NCBI GenBank assembly: GCA_002005505.1
Contig: KV908632.1
Span: 67,791-131,790 of the forward strand
Reading direction: 5' to 3'
DNA: 64,000 nt
DNA from: Botryococcus braunii
Taxonomy: Eukaryota; Chlorophyta; Trebouxiophyceae
The notes beneath the pieces were generated by a model. It did no database searches, had not been told where the DNA came from, and saw only the letters and a list, made by a program, of their open reading frames with translations. Positions 11,801 to 21,616 of this stretch are shown here, in pieces; position 1 is the stretch's first letter; each line of letters opens with the position of its first letter. The position numbers and the translations under genes are program-made.

Positions 11801-12015
11801 TCTGCGAAGTCAGATGCAGCACCAGGCACACCCGTGTTATCAAGTGAATTCAGTAGCCTGCGCAAAGCATGGTGGGCTTCTGCATTCCTAGTCAACTCAG
11901 GGATGTACACCCTTTGTTGAGGTGGTTCTGGCGACTGACGATGTTCTGATTCATCATTCACGTCTTCTCTATTTTGATGAGATGGCAAACTTGCAGTAGA
12001 CGCATACTCAGCCAT
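8776..12015 (-). CDS. Element A Gag-like polyprotein (about 1079 aa)
   Basis: I start at the ATG at 12015 (MAEYASTASLPSHQN); the frame is open a little further upstream but without ATG. Roughly residues 130-320 look like a helical capsid-type region (EHEQALRRKMLTEAIV, then VFRALRQEGQGLNEL). A long proline-, arginine- and glutamine-rich middle follows, with a basic patch PKNKKRKSRQ, then a region before the G run that aligns with element B (KFPAWIEATNDLL against KFADACEALFQPS). No CCHC zinc knuckle is visible. The size is well above the usual 300-450 aa of Ty3/Gypsy Gag. The last 30 or so residues after the G16 run are out of frame with the protease and probably not native. Confidence 0.7.
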   Translation of the reverse strand: MAEYASTASLPSHQNREDVNDESEHRQSPEPPQQRVYIPELTRNAEAHHALRRLLNSLDNTGVPGAASDFADSCLAVNHRAPYDAVVVLMDNFTRFINRSIRHNTSRLHDVIESAVASAMRVNSAVSQQTQPSRSSSSQHEQALRRKMLTEAIVPLQKGANIQIYKERVFRALRQEGQGLNELERLMIVRKAAEADKDVARRFEDVHGRKMYNHVDEYVTDLCEVFKPDTASYRDALRGKYQQKNQSATSYLAHIIDVGYDHWVGVPESDEIFLQITNSMNDECKPLMLHTHKLARLTLDRSTSAKPISFGDLEKWASQCDADLLIAKHAKGEKLPQSNAANIDPNALKGEEGNDKGGRKRKNKAKAAGADVFKEVLATSFMLQVDDGLDEEEDVDVGGVSDNPALTTPGIVGRSAVPMPQESDRITRIHSAVEPFKVNQITAVRKTVYQPKANVSGRGGSPVPMSISPRERSHGKVSPALEAPRVVTPAISQPAQQTPEPLTTPREYPWQTVMPKNKKRKSRQIDPPPPINYGRQTEISPSSASDRSGSGQTRHVSDQQRQAVRRQAQRPHIFIPNVIDTAAIFKQPTVPQSTSVRPPVRTKPAVAAASVPLFYDPSKSSILVRRVVTPPRAAPAIPQGPVRPGPSLPRPAGVPDPCTLPHVVRPPHWPADVSDPHPVTLGHFGEIPNIREYHVTHPDGTLKTPDWIFNNNVDSYDNLYNGSTVDLAKFARNYLCNVEPIYGPNPLNPGSCIAMKEKLPFDILVNRMITTQDIVEGKPVVTTVAPQVHYTEKGDLCLTFLNQPNPDKEPVFQYYIVQPRHSNNPESKDLSDTPLHQEDFAENVQRHAKAAADRKVAEFQNCRQANITQFRALAQGQQLAANPPPTYQETMANYMPPPRTASQPAPEPEVQCNMFHADFGPLAGNIYDSCLDPLGVNAAQGRRPNRAEYFRQQDREGPKPNPPNPYFYSPESRIGNASFVITFLSLVQLCRNPKFPAWIEATNDLLGKQDIDKVAVINMSNALMSIAAEMNIPLVCTLDSEPLQFKGGGGGNLAILNRITQTAMFTLMLNLLLVLKILL
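8863..8878 (-). other. G16 homopolymer at the gag/protease boundary of element A
   Basis: A run of 16 G on the minus strand (C on plus) separates the gag frame from the protease frame. In element B the same place has only a short G run (about 24311-24317 on plus) and the frame is continuous. Slippage expansion is the likeliest cause of the frame change; programmed frameshifting is the alternative. Confidence 0.7.
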
Positions 12016-12158
12016 GATGTGTTTCTGACAGCGACGGATTACACTTGAAAACAAGTACTTCCAAAGTTTTCAGCTAGCTTTCATACCGCCGGGCTTCACC
12101 TTCCCGGTTGTCCCCCCACAAACGCGCTCTACCCGGAATTTATATCATTTCAAACGCC
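12016..12158 (-). promoter_or_regulatory. Short leader of element A with a TATA-like box
   Basis: Only 143 bases separate the gag ATG from the outer end of the element B LTR. The minus strand reads GATATAAATTCC at about 12147-12136, a possible TATA box. No tRNA primer-binding site starting with TGG is obvious next to the LTR end. Either A has lost its own 5' LTR or B's LTR now serves that position. Confidence 0.3.
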
Positions 12159-13150
12159 TGTCATGAACTAAAGTTACATTTGATCTTGTTTTTGCAAACA
12201 AGAAGTAGATCGTACGGCACTTGTACTGCACCTATTTGCAAGTACAACTATGGTACCATATAATGTCTGCTTTATAGTAGACTGAGTCCTGACTTGTGAT
12301 ATGTCACTTCACTTAAGACAAATAAGCCAATCATACCACTAGACCACGTTGGACTCCTGAGCTGAATTGTTCAATTCTTGCTTAACCGCAATCAATAAGT
12401 AGTAGGCAGGTTCTGGCTAAACATGTCTTGACCACCAGCTCCAAAACAAATAGCAAATGCTACTGGGATAGCTAATCCCAATTGAATTGTCAGTAATGCG
12501 TGAAGGTTGAAAACCAGCAGGTTTTGATGTATAGCAATGACTGGTGCTGCTGCCTGGTTCTGGCAGCACAACTTGCTCCATTTACTTCTCAAAAGTGCAG
12601 TCTCTCTTCCCTCACAGTAAGGCATATGTGCTTCTGCACAAAACAAAGGACTTCTGAATCACACACAAGTCTCTCAAACAGCTGTGGTAGCTGTATCATC
12701 AACTTCACTCAGCATGGCTGCCTCAGGCTCACAAACAACATCTTCCATGACTTCTGCCATCTTCCTGGCCTTGGCCGTCTTGCGAGCCGCACGAGTTCTT
12801 CCTCTGCTCTTCCTTTTCTTCTTCTTGGTGGTTGCATCTTCCATCTGCCCTTCTCCCTCACTATCTGTTTGGGCGTCAAGCAGATCTTGCCCCTGGACCA
12901 TCCCCTTTTCTTCACAAGTAGTTTTTCTCACAGCAGTATTCTCACGGTAGTTAGTTCAGCCGCCACCCAGTAATTGCCCAAGTCTGTGAATAATCATAAG
13001 AATCGTCGCTCCCAGTATGATCAACACGAAGGGAACTTTTGTGGCAGGCGAGCTTATCTATGCCCGCGAGACTGCTGCCCCACGTGATTGCCGTACCATG
13101 CAGTCACGTGGATTACCAATACATTATATGTCATAACTAAGGCTATGACA
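12159..13150 (-). repeat. Element B 3' LTR, with basic ORF tail
   Basis: A 992-bp block. Its outer end on plus is TGTCATGAACTAAAG, and the same 15 bases recur just inside the element at 13155-13169, separated from the LTR by TATA. The inner edge reads ATGACA-TATA-TGTCAT, a near palindrome. On the minus strand it contains an open frame of about 90 codons (near 12948 to 12674) without an ATG, rich in lysine and arginine (TKKKKRKSRGRTRAARKTAK) and ending in an acidic tail. This is the positional equivalent of the basic second exon proposed in the LTR of element A. The LTR assignment is by comparison with A and by position. Confidence 0.6.
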
Positions 13151-13156
13151 TATATG

Positions 13157-13483
13157 TCATGAACTAAAGGGGTGGCCCACCTCCAGGTCACCTATGCCAG
13201 ATGTCTCAAGTGAGACATTGACATTCTGATATATATGGTCAAATGTCTTCATGAGTATCCTCATATACTTCTGCACGTCCTTCACATGCGTCCTGGCCGT
13301 TTGATAGCGGCCATTCAACTGAGCTAGCAAAGTAGCAACGTACTGAGCTTTCTCTGCTATCTGACACTGTCTTAAGGTGATGTCAAGAGTTCTTTTCTCT
13401 TCTGGAACCACTACAGGAGGTGTCTCTACCACAGCCGGGATGACTTCGGACGGCACATCCGTCGTCGGTTCGGTTACGTCCAT
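13157..13483 (-). CDS. Post-pol ORF of element B (N-terminal part)
   Basis: 108 codons from an ATG at 13483 (MDVTEPTTDVPSEVIPAVV). After an acidic, proline- and valine-rich start comes a probably helical segment around RTLDITLRQCQIAEK and VKDVQKYMRILMKTF. It sits downstream of integrase exactly as the 2753-2415 ORF does in element A; both have a P/E-rich start, a helical body and a lysine-rich open frame beyond, in the LTR. The sequences are only weakly alike. A donor-like GT occurs near the end, but I could not settle on a convincing splice to the basic frame at 12948-12674. No known family is recognised. Confidence 0.4.
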   Translation of the reverse strand: MDVTEPTTDVPSEVIPAVVETPPVVVPEEKRTLDITLRQCQIAEKAQYVATLLAQLNGRYQTARTHVKDVQKYMRILMKTFDHIYQNVNVSLETSGIGDLEVGHPFSS

Positions 13484-13489
13484 ACGTAA

Positions 13490-13990
13490 CCGATGCAGCT
13501 AATCGCAATGATAAAACAAACAAAACAAATGAATGAATGACCAGTCTCTCACTCTCTCAATCCCAGCCCCCATCCCAGATCACGACCTAGATCCTGTCGA
13601 GTCTTCTGGAACATTGGCGCAAGTGCCAAAAAGGACGAAAGATGAAAGAATGGCGCAAGTGCCAAAAATATATTTAAGATAAAGACTTGGCGCAAGTGCC
13701 AATAATAATCCCAAATACATCTGTGGCGCAAATGCCAAAAGAAAGACAAAAAGCCAAGGGGGAAGCCCCTTGAAGGAAAATAAGGTACAAATAAGGTACA
13801 GGTCTATCTGCAAGCCAAGGGGGAAGCCCCAGAGTGCTGCAGCAACCTGAAAAGCATGGGGGAAGCCCCAAAAACATGACCTGTGGGTATTGCAAACCTG
13901 TAACTGTCTGCCATCCCAAGATCCAGCTGCATAAAACAAAATTGGAGTCCAGGTACCTGCACTGAGAGAGTACTACTACTGCCCCCACAT
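13490..13990 (-). repeat. Spacer of element B with two families of short hairpin repeats
   Basis: Four copies of an imperfect palindrome TTGGCGCAAGTGCCAA (13614-13629, 13651-13664, 13687-13702, and a variant at 13724-13737) lie 35-38 bases apart. Three copies of a second hairpin-forming motif, AAGGGGGAAGCCCC, follow at 13754-13769, 13815-13830 and 13855-13869. The region lies between the integrase stop and the post-pol ORF. No gene is visible. Confidence 0.75.
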
Positions 13991-13991
13991 G

Positions 13992-15446
13992 TCAGTGTTC
14001 CAGCTCCACCAAATGTCCCAACTCCACCTGGTCAAATATTTCATACTGCACGATGGCTGCTTGGTGATTGTTTTCAGGAAAATACTCAGGGGAAAATGTA
14101 AATTTGTAATCCCTGGAAGTATGCACTCTCCCCCCCCAATCACGAAGCGGTTCGTGGTATTTGACAAGGTGTGAGGTATGTCTTTTGAAATACTTTCTTT
14201 CCTTGAAACGTGTTTGGCCAGTTTCAAGGACTGCTATGGTTTTGGTGTCATTGATGCTAACTATTTTGAAGGGACCTTTGAGCCCAGTTTGTAGTGGACC
14301 AGCAATGTTTGTGACTTCCAAAACTAAGTCCCCAACCTCCAAATCAGTGCACTTTCTTTTGCCACGCAGTTTATGGGCTTGACCCACAATGTTTTTGTGC
14401 ATTGCATTGTCCAATGCACGTGCTACTCTGTCATACTGCTCTCGCAATTTGTCTTGTAACTTGCACACGTGATGTTCAGGAGAAAGGGCCTCTGCAACAT
14501 TTACAAGCACATCTCTCACAGCCAAAGGCAATTTAGGAATATACCCATACAACATTTCAGCTGGAGAGAGATTACATATCGACGTGTGTTTGCGCGACAT
14601 GTATGCTTGATGCACAGTGGGCAAGGACGAAGTCCAGTCAGTGGGAAAGTCATTATAATGCTTGGTCAACATTCCCTTCACAGTTCTAACCAAACGTTCA
14701 ACCACACCGTTGGCAGATGGGTGGTTGGGCGAGATCTGGATGTGATAGATTCCCAGTCTCGAAAGCATGTGAACAAATTCAGCAGAAAACTCATGACCAT
14801 TATCAGACGTGACTACAGCAGGTACACCATATCTACAAATCCATGCATGGTAAAAGGACTTAGACACTGAAAAGGGAGTTTTATTTTCAACAGTGGCAAA
14901 CTCCGCAACTTTGGTAAAGTAATCAATCATGAGCACAACCCAAAGCTTTTGCTTGTCGTGTCTGCCATTTTTATCCTTCGCGAGCATGCGAGGAATCGGA
15001 CCAAATAAGTCAATGTGAATATGATCCATTGGTCCGAACAGGGCAGGTTTTTGTAGCCGTGGTGGCTCAGGCAGTGAAGCTCTGAGCTTCTGACATGGTT
15101 CACAAGTACGAACAAACAAGTCAACATCAGCCTTTATGCCAGGCCAATGGAAGTGCTTGTGCAAAACAACAAGAGTTTGCGAGACACCAGGATGAGTAAG
15201 GACATCATGAATCATAGCAATAATGTCCCATCTGTACATAACAGGAGGGCAGACCAGCCAACGTGAGGGCTTACCGCGAATTTTCTTGTAGACCATAAGC
15301 CAGTCACTGATGGACGGGTGCTGCGCAAAGAAGGACCCTCTCCTTCTGTATTCTGCTGCAAGTTGGGGAGGAAGATTGACCAAAAGGTCTAAGTTGTGCT
15401 CACTCTGAATATAATCCAAGAATCTCCTGATCTCTGTAAGGATCAA
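13992..15446 (-). pseudogene. Element B integrase
   Basis: The frame picks up after a one-base shift near 15430 (RRFLDYIQSEHNLDLL) and encodes an integrase. The zinc-binding region has HPGVSQTLVVLHKHF and CEPCQK. The catalytic core has Asp in IDLFGPIPRM, Asp in VTSDNGHEF and Glu in HPSANGVVERL. The C-terminal region ends with LETGQTRFKERKYFKRH and about 60 further residues. Element A lacks these last residues. No chromodomain follows, unlike elements C and D. The triad is intact, but the frameshift separates it from the RT ORF. Confidence 0.88.
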
Positions 15447-16890
15447 ATCTGTGGCATACTAAAGGTGTCTCTGCATTTCTGAGCTCAGCAATCTTCAGTT
15501 CACCCCCCTTGCCTAAGTACGGGTCACAAGCTGGACAAAACCAGCAACCTCCTGGAACTACAGATCGAGGTGGAAACAAGCATCTCAAGTGGAAGCAACG
15601 ATTACAGCCATCACACAGGACAATGTTGTCGTCCCCCTGTGGGAACCCGCAAATAACACAAGGCACGGAATCCAAATCCTTTTGCTTGGCAGGGTTGGTT
15701 TCCCACACAGGTGCAGTGGCATAAACGTGAACAGCTTCAGAATGCACGCAACGAGACAAACAATCAGCAACAAGATTCTCTTCCCCCTTCTTGTATTTTA
15801 TTTCAATGTCGAAGTCTTGCAGGCGTAACGCCCACCGCTCCAACTTGGAGTTTGTGTGTCTTTTGGAATTCAAATACACAAGGGGTGAGTGATCAGTGTA
15901 TGCAATGAATCGTCTGCCATGCAGAAAAGGACGAAACTTCTCACAAGCCCATACTAAGGCAAGACATTCACCTTCAGTGGGGGAGTAATTCCGCTCTGCA
16001 TCCTTCAACAACTTAGAAGCAAACGCGACAGGATGATCAAAGTGCGTGTCAGGGTCAGGTTGACTTAACACAGCACCAATAGCAGTTTTAGACCAATCTG
16101 TCGTTAAAACAAAAGGAAGCTTGAAATTAGGAGCACGTAAAACAGGTTCAGAAGCAAGGCGATGTTTCACTTCATCAAAGGCAAGTTGGCACTCAGGGCT
16201 CCAGGCAAAGAAAGATGTCTTTTTCAAAAGGCGGGACAAGGGTTCAGTGATCCCAGCAAAGTTTTCAACATAAGTACGATAATAACCAGCAGCCCCTAAT
16301 ACTGACCTAGTGCCGGATACATCTGTCGGCTCTGGCAGATTTAGTATAGCTGCAACATTGTCAGGATCTGGACGTAAGCAACCATCCCCAACCACGTGTC
16401 CCAATGTCTTCAGATACTTAGCACCAAAAATGCACTTGGGCCGCTTGAGTTTGATTTTATGCAAGGCGAGCTTCTCAAATGTGTCTCGAATATGTTTTAC
16501 GTGTTGATCCCAAGTTTCGGTAAACACATGTACATCATCTAAGTATGCATGAGAAAATAAGGAGGAGCCTAACACATTATCCATCAGCCTTTGGAATGTA
16601 CTGGATGCGTTTTTAAGTCCAAATGGCATTCTCAACCACTCAAACTTGCCTTCATGGGTCATAAATGCAGTGTATTTCGAGTGTTCAGGATGCATAGACA
16701 CTTGCCAAAAAGCAGAAGCTATATCCATGGCAGAAAAGTATTTTGCAGGGGCCATTTTACGTAACATAGCTTCAATCAGAGGCAAAGGATAAGGATCTGA
16801 CACTGTACATGCATTCAAGGGTCTGAAGTCAATACAAAGTCTGAGCGAGCCATCTTGCTTTTTCACAATGACAGGCACGGACACCCAAGG
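15400..16890 (-). pseudogene. Element B RT - RNase H - PHD finger (3' part of split RT ORF)
   Basis: Begins at the element C insertion site with WVSVPVIVKKQDGSLRL, continuing the SPW motif found at 22979 on the other side of C. It includes LCIDFRPLN, MPFGLKNASSTFQRLMD, the catalytic YLDDVHVF, RNase H (VLTTDWSKTAIGAVLSQ, AYTDHSPLVYLNSKRH), VADCLSRC and then a PHD finger at plus 15660-15526. The finger reads CVIC, LCDGCNRCFHLRC, CWFCPAC, giving a full C4HC3 set. The residues upstream of WVSV belong to the LTR of C. The frame ends at 15400 after the shift near 15430. Confidence 0.9.
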
Positions 16891-17116
16891 TGTTATGGCA
16901 ATCAGCGGAAGAGTATTTGACAGAGGCAAAGAGATCCGTTCATGAAGACGAAGATAGCGACTGATTACAATGCGTGAAGTTCTCGTCTTAAATGCGACGC
17001 AGAGCGGCCAATTATAGAATGTACGCGTTCATCTAAGTATATATGAAAACCAGAGATAACTGTACGGGATCTCCCCATGCACGCATATGAAGTACAAGGT
17101 AATGGTTGTCTTTACA
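16891..17116 (-). repeat. Element C 3' LTR
   Basis: 226 bp, plus strand TGTTATGGCAATC to GTTGTCTTTACA, matching 22753-22978. The short LTR with TG...CA ends is usual for chromoviruses. It follows the PPT directly with no extra motif, in contrast to elements A, B and E. Confidence 0.96.
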
Positions 17117-17132
17117 TTCCCTCCCCCTTGGA
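17117..17132 (-). other. Polypurine tract of element C
   Basis: The minus strand reads CAAGGGGGAGGGAA immediately before the LTR start TGTAAAGACA. It is the plus-strand primer site of reverse transcription. Confidence 0.85.
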
Positions 17133-17704
17133 ATGAAGATGACGGGCAAGGGCCCTTCTTCATGAAACGCAGATCATGAAGATAGATCAAAAAGGCAAAG
17201 GAAACCCTTCCGATCTTGCGCAATTAACCCACACACATCGGGTCAATTACAAGTTGCAGAGAGACAAGACATTGGAAGATACTCCAGGCAGGGAAAAGAG
17301 GAACAATTCCCTCCAGTAGCACAGAAGATGGCCTTTAAGGACCTTCCCTTCCAATAGAAAGTCGCATCTAGGGAAGAACTGTCCACCACTATAAGTTGAT
17401 TCCAAGGGGCATGGCTCCCAATCCATATTACTTCCCCCCCATCATTCAACCCAAGTACAGTAGAACAGTAAGCCAGAAAAATAAGGTACAGTGTACCTTA
17501 TGCTGTACTGTGTGTTGTACTGCTTTTTTTGAAAGAGGGGCCACAGAGCCTAATTGCAAGGCAACAAACACCATAAGGAGTACCCTCCCAGCCCCAAACC
17601 CTCCCAACCAGAACCCACCCTCCCAAGTCTAAGCGCAGCCGCAGTACAGAGACCCATGCGGCGAAGATCCAGGCTGCCAAGAGGAAATCATTGCTCCAGC
17701 AAGG
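17133..17704 (-). other. 3' untranslated region of element C
   Basis: About 570 bases between the pol stop and the PPT. No gene is seen. A GGTACAGTGTACC-like palindrome lies near 17484. Confidence 0.6.
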
Positions 17705-20700
17705 TCATGGCAGTACTGGCGCAGCCGCGATAAGGTCTGTCAGGTGCCTGACATTCCGAAGCGCCTCCCAGGAATTATCATGATCTGACCAGCCTTTCCA
17801 TTTCACAAGAAAGCACCAAGAGCGTCCAAATTTCCTCTTGCCCAGGATGGTCTCCACTTCATAGTAATCTCCTTGTCTGCCTGTATACAAAGGACCAGGG
17901 TTTGTAGGTTCTGCAGTAGGGTTAGTGGACGATACGTATGGCTTCAATTGAGACACATGAAAAACAGGGTGAATCCTAAAATCAGCAGGCAATTCCAGCT
18001 TAAATGCATTCACACCTACAGCTTCCAGGATACAGAAGGGGCCCATATACTTAGCTGATAGCTTAGAGGACAACCCAGGGGGGAGCTGGTTTTGGCGCAC
18101 AGCCAACAACACTGAATCTCCAACCTGGAAAGGATGATCCCTCCTCTTCCTGTCAGCATAGTATTTCTGGCGCTGTTGGGAAGATGAAATATTAGATTTG
18201 GCACTATGCAAAGCCTTCTGCAAGTCCCCCACATATTCAGCAACGGCGGGCACCGACGAGCGCGTAGGAACAGCAGTGGACAAAGGCGTAAGAGGGTTTC
18301 TGCCATGGTTCAGGAAAAAGGGGCTATGCTGAGTAGTGGCCTGTACTGAATTATTGTAAGCGAATTCCACAATGGCCAAATACTTGCACCAATCATCTTG
18401 CCTGGGACCCACAAACCCTCTCAGCATGTCTTCAACGGTCCTATTAGCCCTCTCAGTCTGACCGTCGGTCTGAGGGTGGTACGCAGTAGACATATTCAGT
18501 TGCGTGCCGAGTAACGACATGAATGCCTTCCAAAAATGACTAGTAAACCTAGGGTCTCTGTCAGATACAAGGGAAGTAGGCATGCCAAACCGTCTAAATA
18601 CTGTGTCAATGAAGGTCTGAGCCAACTGAGGTGCATTCACAGTTTTAGAACAAGGCGCTAAGACAATCAACTTGGTCAAACGATCGACAAAGACTACGAT
18701 GGAGTCATGTCCACAGCACAATGGCAGGTCTGTCACCAGATCCAAAGAAACACTCTCCCAAGGCGACTCTGGTACAGGCAAGGGCTGCAACAATCCAAAA
18801 GGTACTTTGCTAGTCCCCTTCATCCGTTGACAGCTAGTGCACTCTCTGCAGTACCGACGTACGGCAGACAACATGGCTGGCCAATAGAAGAACCTGCACA
18901 CTTGCTCAGCAGTCTTGTGAGCGCCCAAATGGCCTGAAAAAGGTGTGCGGTGACACTCTGCTAGGATCCTCTCCCTCACAGGGCCTTCTGAAACATAAAT
19001 CTTGTCATGCTCGGTATACAGCAACCCCCTTTTCCAACTCACGGTTCCCTGATCCAACAAACCAGGGACCTGTGGATCATTTTCATAACCCTTACTCAAC
19101 TCTTCCAACAAGGTGTCTGACACAAGAGAGGAGACATGCAGAGTAGCTAAGTCTGCGCGCCGACTCAACGCGTCCGCGACCACATTATCAGTACCTTTGA
19201 CATATCTAATGTCAGGCATGAACCTCATAATGTCAGTCAAAAAGCGCTCTTGTCGATCAGTACGCGTCGGTGCAGTTAAGAGGAATTTTAAAGCTTTTTG
19301 GTCAGTGTACACAGTAAACTTCCCCCCAATCAGCAAATGCTTCCACTTACGCAGGGCGTGTACAAGGGCCAATAATTCTCTGTCATATGGAGCCAACTTT
19401 CGCTCACTGGGCTGCAGTTTCCTAGACTCAAAGGCGATCGGCTGCAGTCCCTTACCTTGATCTTGCTGTAACACACACCCAATAGCAAAGGCAGATGCAT
19501 CCACATGCACGACAAAAGGTTTTTGCAAGTCTGGTGGGAGCAAACAAGGAGCAGTACACATCAGATGTTTCAATTCACGGAAAGCCTTCTCATGCAAGTC
19601 ATCCCATTGCCATGGAGCATCCTTTTTAAACAACTCAGTAAGAGGGAAGGCAACATGAGCAAAGTGGTCTGCAAATGTATCATAGAACTGTAGAAGACCC
19701 ATGAACGAACGAAGTTCAGACACACAGGTAGGGGTGGGCCAATTCATGATAGCCTCAACCTTCTTCGGGTCCACCCTCACTCCCTCACTGGAAATGACAT
19801 GTCCCAAATACTCCACCTCGGGTGCGCAAAACAAACACTTGGAGCGTTTACAGAAAAACTGATGGTCTCGTAGTGCCTGAAGTACAAGTCTCAAGTGTTG
19901 CAAGTGTTCCTCAAAAGACTTACTATATATGAGGATGTCATCTAAATAAACCAGCACAAACCTGTCTAAGTAAGGCGCCAGAACAGTATTCATCACGTAT
20001 TGAAACGTTGCGGGGGCGTTTGTCAGACCAAAGGGCATCACAGTAAATTCATAGTGACCATACTTTGTCTTAAAAGCAGTCTTCTCTATACTATTCTCAT
20101 GCATACGGATCTGGTGGTACCCAGAGGCTAAGTCAAGTTTAGTAAAGAGCTTACTACCACACAACTGCTCGAACATTTCATCGATACGTGGCAACGGGTG
20201 TTGGTTTCTTATAGTCAATTTGTTTAGAGCGCGATAGTCAATACACAACCGCCAACCACCGTCCTTCTTGGGGACAAAAAGGATGGGAGCACCGTAAGGA
20301 CTAGAGCTGGGCCTGATGTACCCTCGTTCCAGCAACTCCTGCAGCTGTGCCCTAAGCTCAGCAAGCTGAGCTCCCGACAGCGGGTAAATGCGGGAAGCAG
20401 GAGGTCGAGCACCAGGTTCCAGGTGGATTTCGTGGTCTCCGACTCGAGGTGGTGGAAGACTGTCAGGCAAGCCTGATAGGACATCCGAGAACTCCTGCAA
20501 CAAGTCCTCCAACCCCGGCTGGGCATGTATTGGTTCAGAATCCCGTTGTACAGGTTTCAACTTGAGCACGTACAATTCTGTCAAATCAGAAGCAAATCTA
20601 TCCAACTCTATGGCAGAAATCACATATTTAGGCACATCAGAACGCTGACTACCCACCAAAACATGTGTGCTTTCACCATCAACAAGACAAACAGTGTTCA

Positions 20701-21580
20701 AGCGCCAATTTACACATGGATTAAACGCTGTCAACCAGGGCTTTCCTAACACAACATCATAGGTATGCAGCTCTGTAGGCAAACAATCCACACGGAACTG
20801 AAACGACCCCACAGACAAGTCAACTGCACACACCTGATCAGTTACCTTGGCTCTACCATCAGCGAGGTTCACTGTCAACAACGAGTTGAGAGGCATAGTG
20901 GATAAAACAAGAGCATGCATAAACTCTTCACTCACAAAATTAGCTGTAGCACCACTATCCAATAGCACCCTACATGCAACACCCTGCACCAATCCCTCAA
21001 ACTGGATACACGTATGTGACAAGTCAGGAGTCGCTACAGTAAAATCTGCGCTCATCTGTGCAATATGATGAAGGGGCTGGTAGGTGAGTTTACTAGGTAC
21101 AGCTACAAGCCTAGTAATGACAAACACCTCAACCATGTCCCGCCCGAAAACACTCTTAACAGTGGGAGGCGCCTGAATCGCAGTAGATTCTCCCCATAAC
21201 TGCAGTAGAGATGTCCAAGGGATAACGATGGTCGCATGGCGTTGCTCCTGCAGTTCTGGCCCTACAGCCTCCCCACCTGTGGACCTGGGGCAAAGCAGTG
21301 TTACCCTATCCCCGGGAAGGGCCCGTGTAATCACTCTTTCCCAAGCCATGGGAGCAGCTTCAGAACTCAAGGAAACAACCAACTCATGGGATCCATCAAC
21401 ATGCGTCTCTCTACCCTCACACTGCTCACAAGCAGGGGTGATCAGCCCAAAAGGGGTTTCAGACACAGGCAAGCGTTGCGAACTCGTCACATGAGTCACA
21501 ACACTCTCAGAAAAGGTGCGTAGGTAGGTAACAAACTCGTCAAACGCGGGAAGAACCGGGATCCCTGTTTGAATCTCCAT
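17705..21580 (-). CDS. Element C Pol: protease, RT, RNase H, integrase, chromodomain (about 1291 aa)
   Basis: I start at the ATG 21580-21578, which has a strong GGTACCATGG context and lies 36 bases after the gag stop in the same frame. Residues from that ATG: protease [10 protein letters not shown] (Asp208), RT catalytic YLDD (Asp547-Asp548), RNase [15 protein letters not shown], and integrase with the zinc-binding region [11 protein letters not shown]...CTSCQR. The catalytic triad is Asp947, Asp1007 and Glu1043 (D-x35-E spacing). A C-terminal chromodomain follows ([13 protein letters not shown], then [16 protein letters not shown]). Chromodomains of this family read histone methylation and direct integration. 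The frame has no break and all catalytic residues are present, so it is probably active. See gag for the TAA TAG junction. Confidence 0.96.
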   Translation of the reverse strand: MEIQTGIPVLPAFDEFVTYLRTFSESVVTHVTSSQRLPVSETPFGLITPACEQCEGRETHVDGSHELVVSLSSEAAPMAWERVITRALPGDRVTLLCPRSTGGEAVGPELQEQRHATIVIPWTSLLQLWGESTAIQAPPTVKSVFGRDMVEVFVITRLVAVPSKLTYQPLHHIAQMSADFTVATPDLSHTCIQFEGLVQGVACRVLLDSGATANFVSEEFMHALVLSTMPLNSLLTVNLADGRAKVTDQVCAVDLSVGSFQFRVDCLPTELHTYDVVLGKPWLTAFNPCVNWRLNTVCLVDGESTHVLVGSQRSDVPKYVISAIELDRFASDLTELYVLKLKPVQRDSEPIHAQPGLEDLLQEFSDVLSGLPDSLPPPRVGDHEIHLEPGARPPASRIYPLSGAQLAELRAQLQELLERGYIRPSSSPYGAPILFVPKKDGGWRLCIDYRALNKLTIRNQHPLPRIDEMFEQLCGSKLFTKLDLASGYHQIRMHENSIEKTAFKTKYGHYEFTVMPFGLTNAPATFQYVMNTVLAPYLDRFVLVYLDDILIYSKSFEEHLQHLRLVLQALRDHQFFCKRSKCLFCAPEVEYLGHVISSEGVRVDPKKVEAIMNWPTPTCVSELRSFMGLLQFYDTFADHFAHVAFPLTELFKKDAPWQWDDLHEKAFRELKHLMCTAPCLLPPDLQKPFVVHVDASAFAIGCVLQQDQGKGLQPIAFESRKLQPSERKLAPYDRELLALVHALRKWKHLLIGGKFTVYTDQKALKFLLTAPTRTDRQERFLTDIMRFMPDIRYVKGTDNVVADALSRRADLATLHVSSLVSDTLLEELSKGYENDPQVPGLLDQGTVSWKRGLLYTEHDKIYVSEGPVRERILAECHRTPFSGHLGAHKTAEQVCRFFYWPAMLSAVRRYCRECTSCQRMKGTSKVPFGLLQPLPVPESPWESVSLDLVTDLPLCCGHDSIVVFVDRLTKLIVLAPCSKTVNAPQLAQTFIDTVFRRFGMPTSLVSDRDPRFTSHFWKAFMSLLGTQLNMSTAYHPQTDGQTERANRTVEDMLRGFVGPRQDDWCKYLAIVEFAYNNSVQATTQHSPFFLNHGRNPLTPLSTAVPTRSSVPAVAEYVGDLQKALHSAKSNISSSQQRQKYYADRKRRDHPFQVGDSVLLAVRQNQLPPGLSSKLSAKYMGPFCILEAVGVNAFKLELPADFRIHPVFHVSQLKPYVSSTNPTAEPTNPGPLYTGRQGDYYEVETILGKRKFGRSWCFLVKWKGWSDHDNSWEALRNVRHLTDLIAAAPVLP

Positions 21581-21616
21581 GGTACCAACACCTGTCACAC
21601 CCCACAGCCACACCTA

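Larger units (their letters stand above)
1546..12158 (-). mobile_element. Element A: Gypsy-type LTR retrotransposon with PHD finger, decayed
   Basis: On the minus strand the order is gag (12015-8776), protease, RT, RNase H, PHD finger, integrase (to 3500), a small post-pol ORF (from 2753) and a 3' LTR (2380-1546). The pol order RT-RNase H-integrase places it with Ty3/Gypsy. It is inactive: there are frame breaks near the gag/protease junction (G16 run), near 8335 and near 6995, and a solo LTR of family E at 5148-6527. No 5' LTR of its own is seen: only about 140 bases separate the gag ATG from the end of element B. It is the diverged sister of element B, with which it aligns from the end of gag through integrase. 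Confidence 0.85.
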
